A DNA stretch of 64,000 nt from Magnetovibrio sp. (GCF_036568125.1 NZ_DATCTF010000015.1:235887-299886); one strand, 5' to 3'. Shown: positions 36,453 through 46,627, numbered from the stretch's first letter. The notes: a model not told the origin generated them from the sequence alone. Translations and numbers: made by a program.

Positions 36453-36538
36453 TAAGCGCAAAGATGGGGTGGCGACCTGGCAACGGGTCGCCACCTCCCC
36501 CCCAGGTATTCCCACGAATTTTAATGTGACCCCCTAAC

Positions 36539-37339
36539 ATGAAACATTGGCGTTGGTTCGATTACAAAAAAACCATCCCCGCCCCCGCCGTCATCGGTTT
36601 GGGCGTGAGCGTATGGATGATCTTCTTTGGATTGTGGGAGATGTCGTCGGCCATGGGCTGGGTGAGCGAACTGCTTGTCCCCGGACCGCAAAAAGTTGTC
36701 GTCGCGCTTTACAACCTGATCGCCGAACGCGGCTTTCTCGGCGACATCGGCATCAGCATATATCGTATCCTCGCCAGCTTCATCGCCGCGTGCGTCATCG
36801 CCGTGCCGCTGGGTATTTTGATGGGCTCGTTTCGATCGATCGAGGCATTCTTCAATCCCTTCGTTTCCGCATGGCGTTACCTGCCCGCACCCAGTTTCAT
36901 TCCGATCCTGTTGATGTGGTTCGGCACCGGCGAAGCGCCGAAACTTGCGCTTCTGTTTATCGGCGTGGTGTGGTTCCTCACCACCATCATCATGGATCAC
37001 ACCAAAAATGTCCGCACCGAACTGATTGAAACCGCGCTGACGTTGGGCGGCAATCGCAAACAGATTCTTTGGACCGTGATGATCCCCGCCGTGATGCCCG
37101 ATGTGATGACCGCCATGCGCCAGATGTTGGCGATGAGCTGGACCTACTTGGTGATTGCGGAAATCGTCGCCTCCACCAACGGCATCGGCGCGATGATGAT
37201 GCGTGCCAAGCGGTTCTTGCACACCGACGAAATCCTCGCTGGCATCGTCGTCATCGGCGTTCTGGGGCTTGCGTTCGACTACCTGTTCAAGGTCGCACAC
37301 AGAAAGCTGTTCCCCTATCTGGAGACCCATGGACGATGA
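36539..37339 (+). CDS. ABC importer permease (creatininase cluster)
   Basis: The 266-residue protein is a SsuC/TauC-like permease with about six helices and the EAA loop ELIETALTLGGNRKQILWTVMIPAVMPDVMTAMRQML. It ends with an ATGA overlap onto the ATPase gene. Substrate follows the binding protein and is not known. Confidence 0.9.
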   Translation: MKHWRWFDYKKTIPAPAVIGLGVSVWMIFFGLWEMSSAMGWVSELLVPGPQKVVVALYNLIAERGFLGDIGISIYRILASFIAACVIAVPLGILMGSFRSIEAFFNPFVSAWRYLPAPSFIPILLMWFGTGEAPKLALLFIGVVWFLTTIIMDHTKNVRTELIETALTLGGNRKQILWTVMIPAVMPDVMTAMRQMLAMSWTYLVIAEIVASTNGIGAMMMRAKRFLHTDEILAGIVVIGVLGLAFDYLFKVAHRKLFPYLETHGR

Positions 37340-38148
37340 GCACCTCACCCCGCAATGTAAAACTGGCTGTGCGTGACGTCGCCAAGATCTTTCAGGTTCG
37401 CGCCGGCGCGCAGATCACCGCCGTCACCGATACCACCTTCGACGTGCTCGACAATGAATTTTGCATCCTGCTCGGCCCAAGCGGCTGCGGCAAGTCGACG
37501 GTGTTGCGCATGATCGCCGGGTTGGAAGAAACCAGCGGTGGCACCATGAAACTGGACGGCCACGAAATCCGCGGTGCAGACCGCGAACGCGGCATGGTGT
37601 TTCAAAGCTACACCTCGTTCGATTGGTTGACCGTTCAACAAAACGTCGAATACGGCATGAAGCTCAACCGTATCCCCAAAGCCGAACGGCGCGAGCGCGC
37701 ACAACATTTCATCGACTTGGTGAAGCTCAGCAAGTTCAAAGATGCCTATCCCAAGCAACTGTCCGGCGGCATGAAACAACGCGTCGCCATTGCCCGCACG
37801 CTGGCCAACTCGCCCAGCTTGTTGCTGATGGACGAACCCTTCGGCGCATTGGATGCGGAAACCCGCTGGAACATGCAAGAGCTGATGATGTCGATCGTCG
37901 AAAGCACCGAGACCACCGTGGTCATGGTCACCCATGACATCGAAGAGGCGTTGTTCTTGGGCGATCGAATCATTTTCTTTTCCTCTCACCCCGGAACGGT
38001 TTTGGAAAACATGCTGCCCGAATTCAAGAACGGCCAACGCATACTGAAAAAAGAAGACGTGCTGACTTTGCCAGGCTACGCCGATATGGAACGCCGCATC
38101 ATGCGCTTGATGCGCGAACAGGGCGCCGATCACGCCGACGACTTATAA
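37336..38148 (+). CDS. ABC importer ATP-binding protein (creatininase cluster)
   Basis: Start at the ATG overlapping the permease stop (37336); an upstream extension in this frame only shadows the permease gene. The 270-residue ATPase has Walker A GPSGCGKST, signature LSGGMKQRVAIARTLA, Walker B LLLMDEPFGALDA and MVTHDIEEA. It is a NitT/TauT-group ATPase and pairs with the two genes upstream. Confidence 0.93.
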   Translation: MSTSPRNVKLAVRDVAKIFQVRAGAQITAVTDTTFDVLDNEFCILLGPSGCGKSTVLRMIAGLEETSGGTMKLDGHEIRGADRERGMVFQSYTSFDWLTVQQNVEYGMKLNRIPKAERRERAQHFIDLVKLSKFKDAYPKQLSGGMKQRVAIARTLANSPSLLLMDEPFGALDAETRWNMQELMMSIVESTETTVVMVTHDIEEALFLGDRIIFFSSHPGTVLENMLPEFKNGQRILKKEDVLTLPGYADMERRIMRLMREQGADHADDL

Positions 38149-38158
38149 GGAGCCCCCC

Positions 38159-38935
38159 ATGTCAGCCCACAAGGCCAATCGTCACCTGATGGCGGAAATG
38201 ACGTCGCCCGAATTCGCCGCCCACATCGAAGCCGGTGCAGTGGTGTTCATTCCCACCGGAACCACCGAACAACACGGCCCGCACCTGCCGCTGGGCGTCG
38301 ACTTTCAGTTACCTCAAGCCATGGCGTTGGAAGTTGCCCGCGCGGTGGACGGCATTGTCACGCCGCCTATCCCGTTCGGCTACAAATCCATGCCGCGGTC
38401 CGGTGGCGGACCGTTCTTCGCCGGCACCATCGGCTTGGACGGCGCGACCTTTTCCCATGTGATACGCGATCTGATCCGCGAACTGGTGCGCCATGGCGCG
38501 CGCAAGATCTGCGTCATCGACGGCAATTACGAAAACCTCTGGTTCCTCAACGAAGGCGTCGATCTGGCATACCGCGAACTGAAAGACAGCGGCCTGAAGG
38601 TGATGGTCTTGCAGCACTGGGAATTCTTGACCGACCGGACCTTGGCTCAAGTGTTCCCCGACGGTTTCCCCGGCATCGAACTGGAACACGCCGCCGTTTT
38701 GGAAACGTCCTTAATGATGCACTACTATCCAGACTTGGTGCACACGGATAAACTTCCCGACAATCCGGCAGCCGAAAGCGGCCCGTACGATGTGTGGCCA
38801 CCGCACCGCCATTGGGTACCCGACAGCGGCGCGCTGATTTCGGCCAAAGGCGCGACGGCGGACAAAGGCCGCCTGATCGCTGAACAGGTTGGCGCGGATA
38901 TCACGGCCGCGATACGGAACGAATTCGAGGTGTAA
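38159..38935 (+). CDS. Creatininase-family amidohydrolase with changed active-site residues
   Basis: The 258-residue protein aligns along its whole length with Pseudomonas creatininase (creatinine to creatine, ~260 residues, two metals): PTGTTEQHGPHLPLGVD, GYKSMPRSGGG, IRELVRHGARK, YENLWFLNEGVDLAYREL, DGFPGIELEHAAVLETSLM, SAKGATADKG. Metal ligands Glu37, His39, Asp48 and Glu125 are kept, but the His expected at 123 is Asn (DGNYEN instead of NGHYEN). The Trp before the EH motif is Ile. Substrate or metal use may therefore differ from creatininase. It follows the importer by 10 bp. Confidence 0.85.
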   Translation: MSAHKANRHLMAEMTSPEFAAHIEAGAVVFIPTGTTEQHGPHLPLGVDFQLPQAMALEVARAVDGIVTPPIPFGYKSMPRSGGGPFFAGTIGLDGATFSHVIRDLIRELVRHGARKICVIDGNYENLWFLNEGVDLAYRELKDSGLKVMVLQHWEFLTDRTLAQVFPDGFPGIELEHAAVLETSLMMHYYPDLVHTDKLPDNPAAESGPYDVWPPHRHWVPDSGALISAKGATADKGRLIAEQVGADITAAIRNEFEV

Positions 38936-38940
38936 TCGAC

Positions 38941-39723
38941 ATGGCTCAAGTCACTTACGATTTCAGCGGCAAAACGGTTCTGGTCACGGGCGCATCGCGC
39001 GGTATCGGCCTGGGTGTGGCACGCGGCTTCGCCCAAGCGGGTGCGGACTTGCACATCTTGGCGACCACCGACGCCATCAAAACGACAGCCCAAAATTTGC
39101 GCGACGAAACCGGCGCATCCGTTGCCGGACACATCTGCGACATTTCGGACCGCACCCGCGCACGCGAGGTTATCGGCGCCTTTTCACGCATCGACGTGTT
39201 GATCAACAACGCGGGATTCGAACGTCCGACGCCGATCCTGGAAGACGGCGACGCGGTCGAGGCGACCTTTCGCCGCATCATCGACATCAATGTGATGGGT
39301 ACCTACTACGTCACCCGCGAGGCCGTGCGTAAGATGGGACCGGGCGGAAAGATCGTCATCACCTCGTCCATCTGGGGACAGACGGCGGTGGCCGACATGT
39401 CGGCCTATTGCGCATCCAAGCACGCCAACATCGGCTTCATGCGCGCACTTGCCCAAGAACTCGGCCCCAAGGGCATCAACGTCAACGCGGTGTGCCCCGG
39501 TTGGGTCAAAACCGATGCGGCGATGAATTCCCTCAAGCACATGGCGACGGAAACCGGCCGCGACCAAGACGAATTGCTCGATGAGATTCTGTCGGCCCAA
39601 GCGCTGGATGGCTTGATGGAACCGGACGACATGATCGACACGTATCTATTCCTGGCGTCCGACGCGGCGGCCAACGTCACCGGACAAAGCTTGAACGTGG
39701 ACCGTGGAGAATTGATGGGATGA
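38941..39723 (+). CDS. Short-chain dehydrogenase/reductase (SDR) 1
   Basis: The 260-residue classical SDR has the NAD(P) motif VTGASRGIGLG, NNAG, catalytic Ser (ITSS) and Tyr-Cys-Ala-Ser-Lys. The ending SLNVDRGELMG is unlike the usual GG...G C-terminus. It oxidises an alcohol or reduces a carbonyl; within this operon it may process the product of the creatininase-like enzyme. It overlaps SDR 2 by 4 nt. Confidence 0.9.
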   Translation: MAQVTYDFSGKTVLVTGASRGIGLGVARGFAQAGADLHILATTDAIKTTAQNLRDETGASVAGHICDISDRTRAREVIGAFSRIDVLINNAGFERPTPILEDGDAVEATFRRIIDINVMGTYYVTREAVRKMGPGGKIVITSSIWGQTAVADMSAYCASKHANIGFMRALAQELGPKGINVNAVCPGWVKTDAAMNSLKHMATETGRDQDELLDEILSAQALDGLMEPDDMIDTYLFLASDAAANVTGQSLNVDRGELMG

Positions 39724-40472
39724 CGGGACAACTCGACGGCAAGATCGCCCTGGTCACGGGGGCATCGCGCGGCATCGGCAAAGCTATCGCCGAAATTTTC
39801 GCCGCCCAAGGCGCGACCGTGGTGCTGAGCTATCGTTCCGGCACTGACGAAGCGGCCGCTGTGGTGTCCGGCATCGAAGCGCACGGCGGCAAAGCAATCG
39901 CCATCGCCGCCGACGTTGCCAACGAACAACAGATCGTGGCGCTCTATGAGGCCGTCGACGCCATCGGCCCGCTCGACATCTTGGTCAACAACGCCGGAGT
40001 CATTTTGGAAAAGCCGTTGCTCGACACCACCGCCGACGATTTCGACTGGCTGATGAACGTCAACCTGCGCGGCCAATTTTTGGTCGGGCGCGAAGCGTTG
40101 CGCCGTATGGTTGGCCGGGACGGCACACGGGTGATCAACATCTCATCCGATCTCAGCTTTACCGGGCGCGAAGACTTTTCGGCTTATTGCGCCTCCAAGG
40201 GCGCGATCAACGCATTGACCAAATCGTGGGCGCGGGAATTCGCGCCGCATGTCTTGGTCAACGCCATCGCCCCCGGTCCTATCGACACCGACATGCTGGA
40301 CCTGGAAAACATGTCCGCGGAATGGGCGGAAAAGGAAAAAGAGCTCACCGTGCTCAAACGCATCGGTACAGTCGATGAAATATCGGCGGTGGCGCTGTTC
40401 CTCGCCGGACCGGGATCCACCTACCTCAGCGGCCAAATCATCGGCCCCAACGGTGGCAGCGTAATGCCCTAG
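39720..40472 (+). CDS. Short-chain dehydrogenase/reductase (SDR) 2, FabG-like
   Basis: The 250-residue enzyme has VTGASRGIGKA, NNAG, ISSD and YCASK, with FabG-like spacing and C-terminal GQIIGPNGGSVMP. Its ATG overlaps the stop of SDR 1 (ATGA), so the two are coupled. True substrate unknown; the pair lies last in the importer/creatininase operon. Confidence 0.9.
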   Translation: MTGQLDGKIALVTGASRGIGKAIAEIFAAQGATVVLSYRSGTDEAAAVVSGIEAHGGKAIAIAADVANEQQIVALYEAVDAIGPLDILVNNAGVILEKPLLDTTADDFDWLMNVNLRGQFLVGREALRRMVGRDGTRVINISSDLSFTGREDFSAYCASKGAINALTKSWAREFAPHVLVNAIAPGPIDTDMLDLENMSAEWAEKEKELTVLKRIGTVDEISAVALFLAGPGSTYLSGQIIGPNGGSVMP

Positions 40473-40484
40473 CGGGTTCTGTGC

Positions 40485-41351
40485 CTAACTGAGGGCCGTC
40501 ACCGCCACCACACCGGCGAACACCAACGCCATGCCCATCAATTGTGGCAACGACATCGCTTCCTTGAGGATGGTGCGCGCCAACAAGATCGTCACCACGC
40601 CGTATGCCGAACTGACCACGCTGGCGATGGTGGTGCCACCCAAGGTCTGGGCAGAAAACAACGCCATGTAGCCCATCAGTTCGATGGCCCCTTGGGCGCT
40701 CAGCACACCCCACCATTTCAGGCCGATGTTCATCGATTGACGTCGCATTAAAAACACCGCGGCGAGCACGGCGAATGCGGTGGTGCGCGTGCTCCAAAGG
40801 GCTGCGGGCAGGCCGATTTCTGCGGCCAACTTATCGGTCAGCACGATGGCGACATCGAAGGTCAAAATGGTCGCGATGCAAATGGCGATGGTCACGCCGA
40901 TGCGCCCTTGAACATGGCCGTCTTTATGCTGAACCTTGTGACCGGCGCGACTGACGATCCAAACGCCGCACAACGTCGCACCGATCGCGGCCCACATTGC
41001 AGGCGCAGGGACGAAGCCGCCGACCGCAACACCATAGACCACCAACGGCACCGGATAACTGGACACGATCGGCACCGCCACCGACAACGGCCCGCGGGTC
41101 AACGACAGATACAAAAGCCAAGTGCCGAGCAAAACACACAGCCCGGTCGCCGCCACCAGCATGCTTAATGCGCCATCGGCGCGCATCGCCGTAATCGCAT
41201 CCATCGCAAACGGTGCCAGCAGAACCGATGAGATAGCGAAAATCACCACCAAGGTGCGAGCCGGGCCTACCGCGCGCCCCGACAACCGCGCCAAAAAATC
41301 GCTACTGCCCCAACTGAGCGCCGTCACCAGGCCCAAAATTCCAGGATTCAT
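40485..41351 (-). CDS. EamA/DMT-superfamily transporter
   Basis: The 288-residue protein has ten predicted helices in two EamA repeats (ALSWGSSDFLARLSG at the start, GGTTIASVVSSAYGVVTILLARTILKEAMSLPQLMGMALVFAGV near the end). This family exports amino acids, metabolites or nucleotide sugars. It is convergent with SDR 2 and ends 12 bp from it, so is not part of that operon. Confidence 0.88.
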   Translation of the reverse strand: MNPGILGLVTALSWGSSDFLARLSGRAVGPARTLVVIFAISSVLLAPFAMDAITAMRADGALSMLVAATGLCVLLGTWLLYLSLTRGPLSVAVPIVSSYPVPLVVYGVAVGGFVPAPAMWAAIGATLCGVWIVSRAGHKVQHKDGHVQGRIGVTIAICIATILTFDVAIVLTDKLAAEIGLPAALWSTRTTAFAVLAAVFLMRRQSMNIGLKWWGVLSAQGAIELMGYMALFSAQTLGGTTIASVVSSAYGVVTILLARTILKEAMSLPQLMGMALVFAGVVAVTALS

Positions 41352-41585
41352 AATTGCTTCCGCCTATTGAACATATTCTGAGTATCGCTGTGCGCCTTGG
41401 AAACACGACAACAAAACACCCAGCCGCCAATATACAAGGACCTGCGAGAAGCGGTGGCATAAACTGCAATTTTGCCCAATTGAAACCGACCCGCTCAATT
41501 ATGTCGAAAAGTACTATCTTTGAATTTAGGATGGGCTACCCTTGATAAAATCTGATCTGCAATACTTCGGAAAAGAGCGGGCATA

Positions 41586-43976
41586 ATGTTTGATAAACGA
41601 TCAGAAGCTGAGCAAGCTACATTTTCGCCGCAAAATCTTGGCGTCCTAAAGCTTCTGTTTGTCGTACTGTCTGTTGGCACAGCATATCTTATCCTCGGTC
41701 GTCTTGCCCTTTACGTCGCGTCTGGAGCAGGGTATGCATCCCCCATCTGGCCGGCTGCGGGATTGGCGCTTGGCTCCGTATTGATACGGGGACCGGTCGC
41801 CTCGGTCGGGGTGTTTCTGGGTTCTTACTTGAACAACCTTCTCGTTGGCGATCCCTTTGCGTTCACGAACCATACATTAAGTGCCGCCATTGGCCTCGGT
41901 GCCACAGCACAGGCTCTCATGGGTCTGTTTTTAATCAAACGCTTTATCGGTTTCCCAACACGCCTGGAACGGGAACAAGATGTTTTCCGCTTTTTTGCAC
42001 TGGGCGGTGCCCTTGCATGCGTCATCAATGCCGCGACCGGCAGTATTGCATTATGGGGCTTCGGCATCATCTCTCAGGACGATGTTGTCCGGATTGCCGC
42101 GATCTGGTGGTTGGGCGATACACTTGGCGTCGTGGTCATTGCGCCGATCATTGTCTTGTTCTGGTCCCCCCATAAGGAAACCACGAGAAACCGCTTCATC
42201 GCGGTTTTGATTACTTCGACCATCATGCTGTCCCTTTCGGTCGCAGTGTACGAAACCGCCAAGTCGCTGGAGCAAAAGCGAGTCGAACTGGTCTTCCAAA
42301 ATCATGCCCAGTCCGTCACACAGACACTCGAAAGATCGCTTCAGGACTCACTTTCCGGATTGGATCGGGTTCGGGACATTTTCCACAATTTTGGCATTAT
42401 CAACCGAGTCGATTTCCGGAATATCACGTGGGGCATTTTGGAGGATTACCCCGGCCTGCGCGCAATTTCGTGGAACGAAATTGTACGCGAAGACGATGTA
42501 AGCGCCTTTGTGCGCAGGATGAAAGACCCGCTGGCACCGGGTTTCGCGATTACCGAACGCAACGCAAATGGCGACCTTGTTCCTGCATCCGTACGGCCGG
42601 ATCATATTGTCGTATCCTACATAGAGCCGTTGGCACAGAATCGCCTCGCCCTTGGATTTGACGTGGGATCGAATGTGGCACGTAGAAAAGCACTGGATAC
42701 GGCCAGAGACACCGGCGAAGCGATGACAACCGGGCGCATCACGTTGGTGCAGGAGACCGCCAAGCAATTCGGTGTGTTGGTATTCATGCCCTTTTTTGGT
42801 CAAGGGCCCGCCCCACAGGGCATAACCGACAGGCAAAATCGGTTATTAGGATATATTACCGGCGTTTACAGCATTGGCACGATCGTCAATGATGTGTTGC
42901 ACAACGGCAGACACGAGCATCTCGATATCTCTTTAACGGATAGCAGCTCCGAACCGGGATCGGAACTGCTGTATCCCCGTGAAACTTCGGAAGAGCATAA
43001 GCTCAGAACGCACAAGCTGGATCAGAGATCAAAGGACTTTGGCGTTACCCTCTGGACCCAAGACCTGAGCGTGCCCGGGCGCAAATGGGTCTTAACCGTT
43101 CGCCCCAACTCCGACTTTTTTGCTGAACACGCATCCTCGGCGTCTTGGTTCATTTTCCTGGCAATGGTGCTGCTGTCGGCAATGGTCTCCGTCTTGACTA
43201 TGATCGTTACAGGTCGGCAAAAATTGATCCAGGAACTCGTTGAAGTCAGGACGGCTGAATTGCAACGTGCGCGCCTGGAAGCGGAAAAGGCAAACTCCGC
43301 AAAATCTGAATTCCTCTCTTCGATGAGCCACGAGCTGCGAACGCCTTTGAACTCCATCCTCGGGTTCGGCCAGATCCTTGAGCTCGACCACAACCCACCA
43401 TTATCTCCTTCTCAAAAGCAAGGCGTGGCCCAAATTCTCAAAGGTGGCCGGCATCTGCTCGAACTTATTGAACAGATATTGGATTTGGCGCGCATCGAAA
43501 CCGGACGACTTGATCTTCACCTGTCGGACATCAAAGTTCCGCTTTTGATACAAGACTGCGTTTCGTTTATTCAGCCCCAGGCCGAACACAGCAAAATCTC
43601 GTTATCGACCGACCTGTCCTATACGGGAGAGGTACGCGCCGACACTATGCGCCTGAAACAGGTCATGTTGAACCTCATGTCCAACGCCGTAAAATACAAT
43701 CGTGAAGATGGCCATGTGACCATCGCAGTAACAGGCCCGAAAGGCGGTATGGTGCGGTTCGAGGTTTCCGATAATGGCCACGGCATTGCAGAAGAGCTAC
43801 ACCATAAAGTCTTCGAGCCCTTTGAGCGCCTGGGACAGGAAAATAGCGTCATTGCCGGCACTGGGGTGGGACTCACCGTGACCAAACAACTGGTGGAAGC
43901 CATGGGCGGAAGCATTGGCTTTGAAAGCCAAATCAACGTAGGCAGCACGTTCTGGATTGAATTGCCCGCCAATTGA
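41586..43976 (+). CDS. MASE1-CHASE sensor histidine kinase
   Basis: In order over 796 residues: MASE1 (about eight helices, ~18-215, with YASPIWPAAGLALGSVL), CHASE extracellular domain (~235-465; SLSGLDRVRDIFHNFGIINRVDFRNI), a helix (~500-520), coiled linker, HisKA with His582 ([16 protein letters not shown]) and HATPase (NLMSNAVKYN, DNGHGI, GTGVGLTV). No receiver domain and no cognate regulator are nearby. CHASE suggests recognition of a small extracellular ligand. Confidence 0.92.
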   Translation: MFDKRSEAEQATFSPQNLGVLKLLFVVLSVGTAYLILGRLALYVASGAGYASPIWPAAGLALGSVLIRGPVASVGVFLGSYLNNLLVGDPFAFTNHTLSAAIGLGATAQALMGLFLIKRFIGFPTRLEREQDVFRFFALGGALACVINAATGSIALWGFGIISQDDVVRIAAIWWLGDTLGVVVIAPIIVLFWSPHKETTRNRFIAVLITSTIMLSLSVAVYETAKSLEQKRVELVFQNHAQSVTQTLERSLQDSLSGLDRVRDIFHNFGIINRVDFRNITWGILEDYPGLRAISWNEIVREDDVSAFVRRMKDPLAPGFAITERNANGDLVPASVRPDHIVVSYIEPLAQNRLALGFDVGSNVARRKALDTARDTGEAMTTGRITLVQETAKQFGVLVFMPFFGQGPAPQGITDRQNRLLGYITGVYSIGTIVNDVLHNGRHEHLDISLTDSSSEPGSELLYPRETSEEHKLRTHKLDQRSKDFGVTLWTQDLSVPGRKWVLTVRPNSDFFAEHASSASWFIFLAMVLLSAMVSVLTMIVTGRQKLIQELVEVRTAELQRARLEAEKANSAKSEFLSSMSHELRTPLNSILGFGQILELDHNPPLSPSQKQGVAQILKGGRHLLELIEQILDLARIETGRLDLHLSDIKVPLLIQDCVSFIQPQAEHSKISLSTDLSYTGEVRADTMRLKQVMLNLMSNAVKYNREDGHVTIAVTGPKGGMVRFEVSDNGHGIAEELHHKVFEPFERLGQENSVIAGTGVGLTVTKQLVEAMGGSIGFESQINVGSTFWIELPAN

Positions 43977-44064
43977 ATTGGCTTGGGGACATTTCCCCGT
44001 AACGTGCCGAAGCCACATGATCCTCAACAGAGCATCAAGCCCCCTCTGGGCACACATCCATCTT

Positions 44065-44104
44065 TTCAAAAGAAAACCCCCGAGAAATAAATCTCGGGGG
44101 TTTA
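44065..44104 (-). terminator. Rho-independent terminator after tRNA-Phe
   Basis: On the minus strand AAACCCCCGAGA, loop TTTATT, TCTCGGGGGTTT, then TCTTTTG. It lies 7 bp beyond the tRNA 3' end. Confidence 0.88.
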
Positions 44105-44110
44105 GAATAA

Positions 44111-44186
44111 TGGTGCCCAGGGGCGGATTTGAACCACCGACACGCGGATTTTCAATCCGCTGCTCTACCAACTGAGCTACCTGGGC
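44111..44186 (-). tRNA. tRNA-Phe (GAA)
   Basis: The 76-nt cloverleaf starts GCCCAGGTAGCTCAG. Its anticodon arm GCGGATTGAAAATCCGC presents GAA, the T arm is GGTGGTTCAAATCCGCC, and CCA is encoded. The acceptor GCCCAGG pairs fully with CCTGGGC. Confidence 0.97.
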
Positions 44187-44288
44187 ATATGGTCACCGGG
44201 GCCGAAGTCCCTGTGCGTTGGTGAGGCCCGGTTTATAGGAAATTCCGACGCCTCTGTCCAGCACTGGAATGCACCTTTTTTCAGTCTT

Positions 44289-44498
44289 TTACACCTCGTC
44301 GTCGCCAAACGGGCCGTCGGCGCCCGGAACTTCCTCGGTGGGGATGCGATAGTCTTCGCCAAGCCACTTGCCCAAATCGATATCGGCGCATCGTTTGGAA
44401 CAAAACGGGCGGTAGGATTCCACGGCCGGTTTGGTGCAAATCGGGCACTTTGCGGCCTTTTTCACCACTTTCAACTCAACCACCTTGTCGTCGTTCAT
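44289..44498 (-). CDS. yacG: Zinc-binding DNA gyrase inhibitor YacG
   Basis: The 69-residue protein begins at ATG 44498 (MNDDKVVEL) and has the YacG zinc site CPICTKP...[18 protein letters not shown] with four cysteines, then an acidic tail. In E. coli YacG binds GyrB and blocks gyrase. It starts 4 bp after rng on the same strand, a common alphaproteobacterial arrangement. Confidence 0.93.
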   Translation of the reverse strand: MNDDKVVELKVVKKAAKCPICTKPAVESYRPFCSKRCADIDLGKWLGEDYRIPTEEVPGADGPFGDDEV

Positions 44499-44502
44499 AC
44501 TC

Positions 44503-45966
44503 TCACCTCTGGGCCGGTTCGACCCGAAATTGGCCGTGACCGAGCTTGTCGTCGGGGACCAGTTCCAAGGGTTGGCCCAATTTGTTTTCCATGTCATCGA
44601 GCGCCGCTTGGCCCTCATCCTTCAATGCCCGCGCGATGCTGGGGTGGAGTCTCAACGCGGGAATCAGCGACGGCTGCGCCCAGACTTCCGCCAACACCCG
44701 GTCCAACGCCCGATAGCCCACCGACAGCGGCGCTTCGGCACGCCCCGTTCCGCACACCGGGCACGGTGCCATCAACTGCGTCGACAACGGCGGACGACGG
44801 CGCGGGCGGGTCACTTCCAGCAATCCGCCCCGGGTGGTGCCCAAAACCTGTGGGCTGGCAGGATCTTGCGCCAAGGCCTCTTTCAATGCCGTCACCACCC
44901 GCCCCGGCCCGTCTTTACCGGTCATACTGACGATGTCGATGACGATCAAACCGGCGAGATTGCGCAAACGCATCTGCCGTGCGGTCTCTTTCATTGCATC
45001 CAGATTGGTGGCCAGCGCGACGTCGCCCGCACGACCGCCGCCGCCCCCGGCGCCGCCGACATTGACGTCGATGGTGGTCACAGCCGCGGTTTCTTCGATG
45101 ATCAACGAACCGCCGCCGGGCAAGCGCACCTGGGCGTTCATCAAGCCCGCGACCTCGTCGGCAATGCCTTCGCTTTCAAACACGTCGGCACTGCCGGGAT
45201 GGCGCTGAACGCCGCCTGAAGGCAACGCCTCGAGCTTACTCAACTCCGCTTCCAGCTTTTTTGCCGTCGGCGCATCGTCGACGACGATCTTGCTCAGACC
45301 GCCGTGGCCGTTTTCGGTGAGAAATTGGATCGCCGGGGGGACGTCGCCGCTGACCAACGCGGGCGGTGTCTGTTGCTCGGCGTGCGCCAGCATATCCGCC
45401 CAACGCACCCGCAGCAGGCCGATTTCGCCCTGCAAGGTCTTCTGCCCCGCCCCTTCGGCGCCGGAGCGCACCACGCAGCCCTCACGGCCGTTCAACAGCC
45501 CGGTGAGCACGGCACGCAGGCGGTTGCGTTCCGCGTCGTCGCGGATGCGCTTGGATACACGAATGCCCGGATCATTCGGCGTCAGGACCAAAAACGCCCC
45601 GGTGACGTTCACCCTCCGCGTCAGTTTCGGCCCCTTGCTGTCGCGCGCCGAGGCCAGCACCTGCACCAGCACGGCTTCGCCTTCGTGAACGTAGTCGGAA
45701 ATCCGGTCGCGCGGCGCTTCGCCACCGCCCATATGGGGTTGGGGCCGGGCTTCGGGTAGCGCCAAAAATCCGTCACGCTCCGCGCCGATGTCGACGAATG
45801 CGGCTTCCATGGCGGGAATGACTTTCTTTATTCGGCCCAAAAACACGTCGCCGACCAAGCCTGCGTTTTGTTCACGGTAAATGGCGAAATCCTTGAGCCG
45901 CCCGTCCGCATCGGCGCGTGCGATGCGCGTTTCTCCGGGGCGCACACGAACGATCAAGCTGTCCAT
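44503..45966 (-). CDS. rng: Ribonuclease E/G family protein, RNase G-like
   Basis: The 487-residue protein (ATG 45966; a TTG precedes it) has an S1 domain ([27 protein letters not shown]), the catalytic region with TTIDVNVGG and [12 protein letters not shown] (Asp residues for Mg2+), and a zinc-link CPVCGTG. It lacks the long C-terminal scaffold of RNase E, so is RNase G-sized. It processes rRNA and mRNA 5' ends. Sits between maf and yacG. Confidence 0.93.
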   Translation of the reverse strand: MDSLIVRVRPGETRIARADADGRLKDFAIYREQNAGLVGDVFLGRIKKVIPAMEAAFVDIGAERDGFLALPEARPQPHMGGGEAPRDRISDYVHEGEAVLVQVLASARDSKGPKLTRRVNVTGAFLVLTPNDPGIRVSKRIRDDAERNRLRAVLTGLLNGREGCVVRSGAEGAGQKTLQGEIGLLRVRWADMLAHAEQQTPPALVSGDVPPAIQFLTENGHGGLSKIVVDDAPTAKKLEAELSKLEALPSGGVQRHPGSADVFESEGIADEVAGLMNAQVRLPGGGSLIIEETAAVTTIDVNVGGAGGGGGRAGDVALATNLDAMKETARQMRLRNLAGLIVIDIVSMTGKDGPGRVVTALKEALAQDPASPQVLGTTRGGLLEVTRPRRRPPLSTQLMAPCPVCGTGRAEAPLSVGYRALDRVLAEVWAQPSLIPALRLHPSIARALKDEGQAALDDMENKLGQPLELVPDDKLGHGQFRVEPAQR

Positions 45967-45978
45967 CAAGCCCGCCCC

Positions 45979-46572
45979 CTATATCAAGCCCGCAGGATGA
46001 ACGCCGAGGCCCTTGAGGGCGTTGGCGACCTCGTGGATCGCCAGACCGACAACGTTGGCGTACGAACCGTTGATGGATTTGACGAACGCGCCGGCACGGC
46101 CCTGAATGGCGTAGGCGCCGGCCTTGTCGTGCCACTCGTCGGACGCAATGTAGCCGTCGATTTCTTGCACACTGAGACGTTTGAAATCGACCTTGGTGGT
46201 AATCGCCTTGACCACTTTGACGCCGCCGGGCGCCAAGATCGCCAAGCCGCCGATCACCCGGTGGCTGCGTCCCGACAGCAATGATAGGTACGCCCGCGCC
46301 TGGGCTTCGTCCTCGGCCTTGCCGAGAATGCGCCGCCCCACCGAGACGACAGTGTCGGCGCCGATGACGCAGGCGTTGGGATGCTGTTTTTGAATTTCTT
46401 GGGCTTTCGCGTCGGCCAGACGGCGCGCCATGTCGATGGGGCGCTCATCTTTCAACGCGACCTCATCCACATGCGCGGGCAAGATCTGGTCGGGCGTCAC
46501 GCCGATCTGCGCCAAAAGCTCAACGCGTCGGGGCGAAGCGGAGGCCAGAATCAAGGGAATGTGACCGATCAA
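45979..46572 (-). CDS. maf: Maf-family nucleotide pyrophosphatase
   Basis: The 197-residue protein starts ILASASPRRVELLAQIG, the Maf signature, and has DTVVSVGRRILGKAEDEAQA and YAIQGRAGAF. Maf proteins hydrolyse non-canonical or dTTP/UTP-type nucleotides. It is 12 bp before rng and 55 bp after infA in the conserved order. Confidence 0.95.
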   Translation of the reverse strand: MIGHIPLILASASPRRVELLAQIGVTPDQILPAHVDEVALKDERPIDMARRLADAKAQEIQKQHPNACVIGADTVVSVGRRILGKAEDEAQARAYLSLLSGRSHRVIGGLAILAPGGVKVVKAITTKVDFKRLSVQEIDGYIASDEWHDKAGAYAIQGRAGAFVKSINGSYANVVGLAIHEVANALKGLGVHPAGLI

Positions 46573-46627
46573 GGCGCAGACGTCCCTTTTCCTTCGCGAT
46601 CAAAACCACACAAAGGCGTGGACGATC

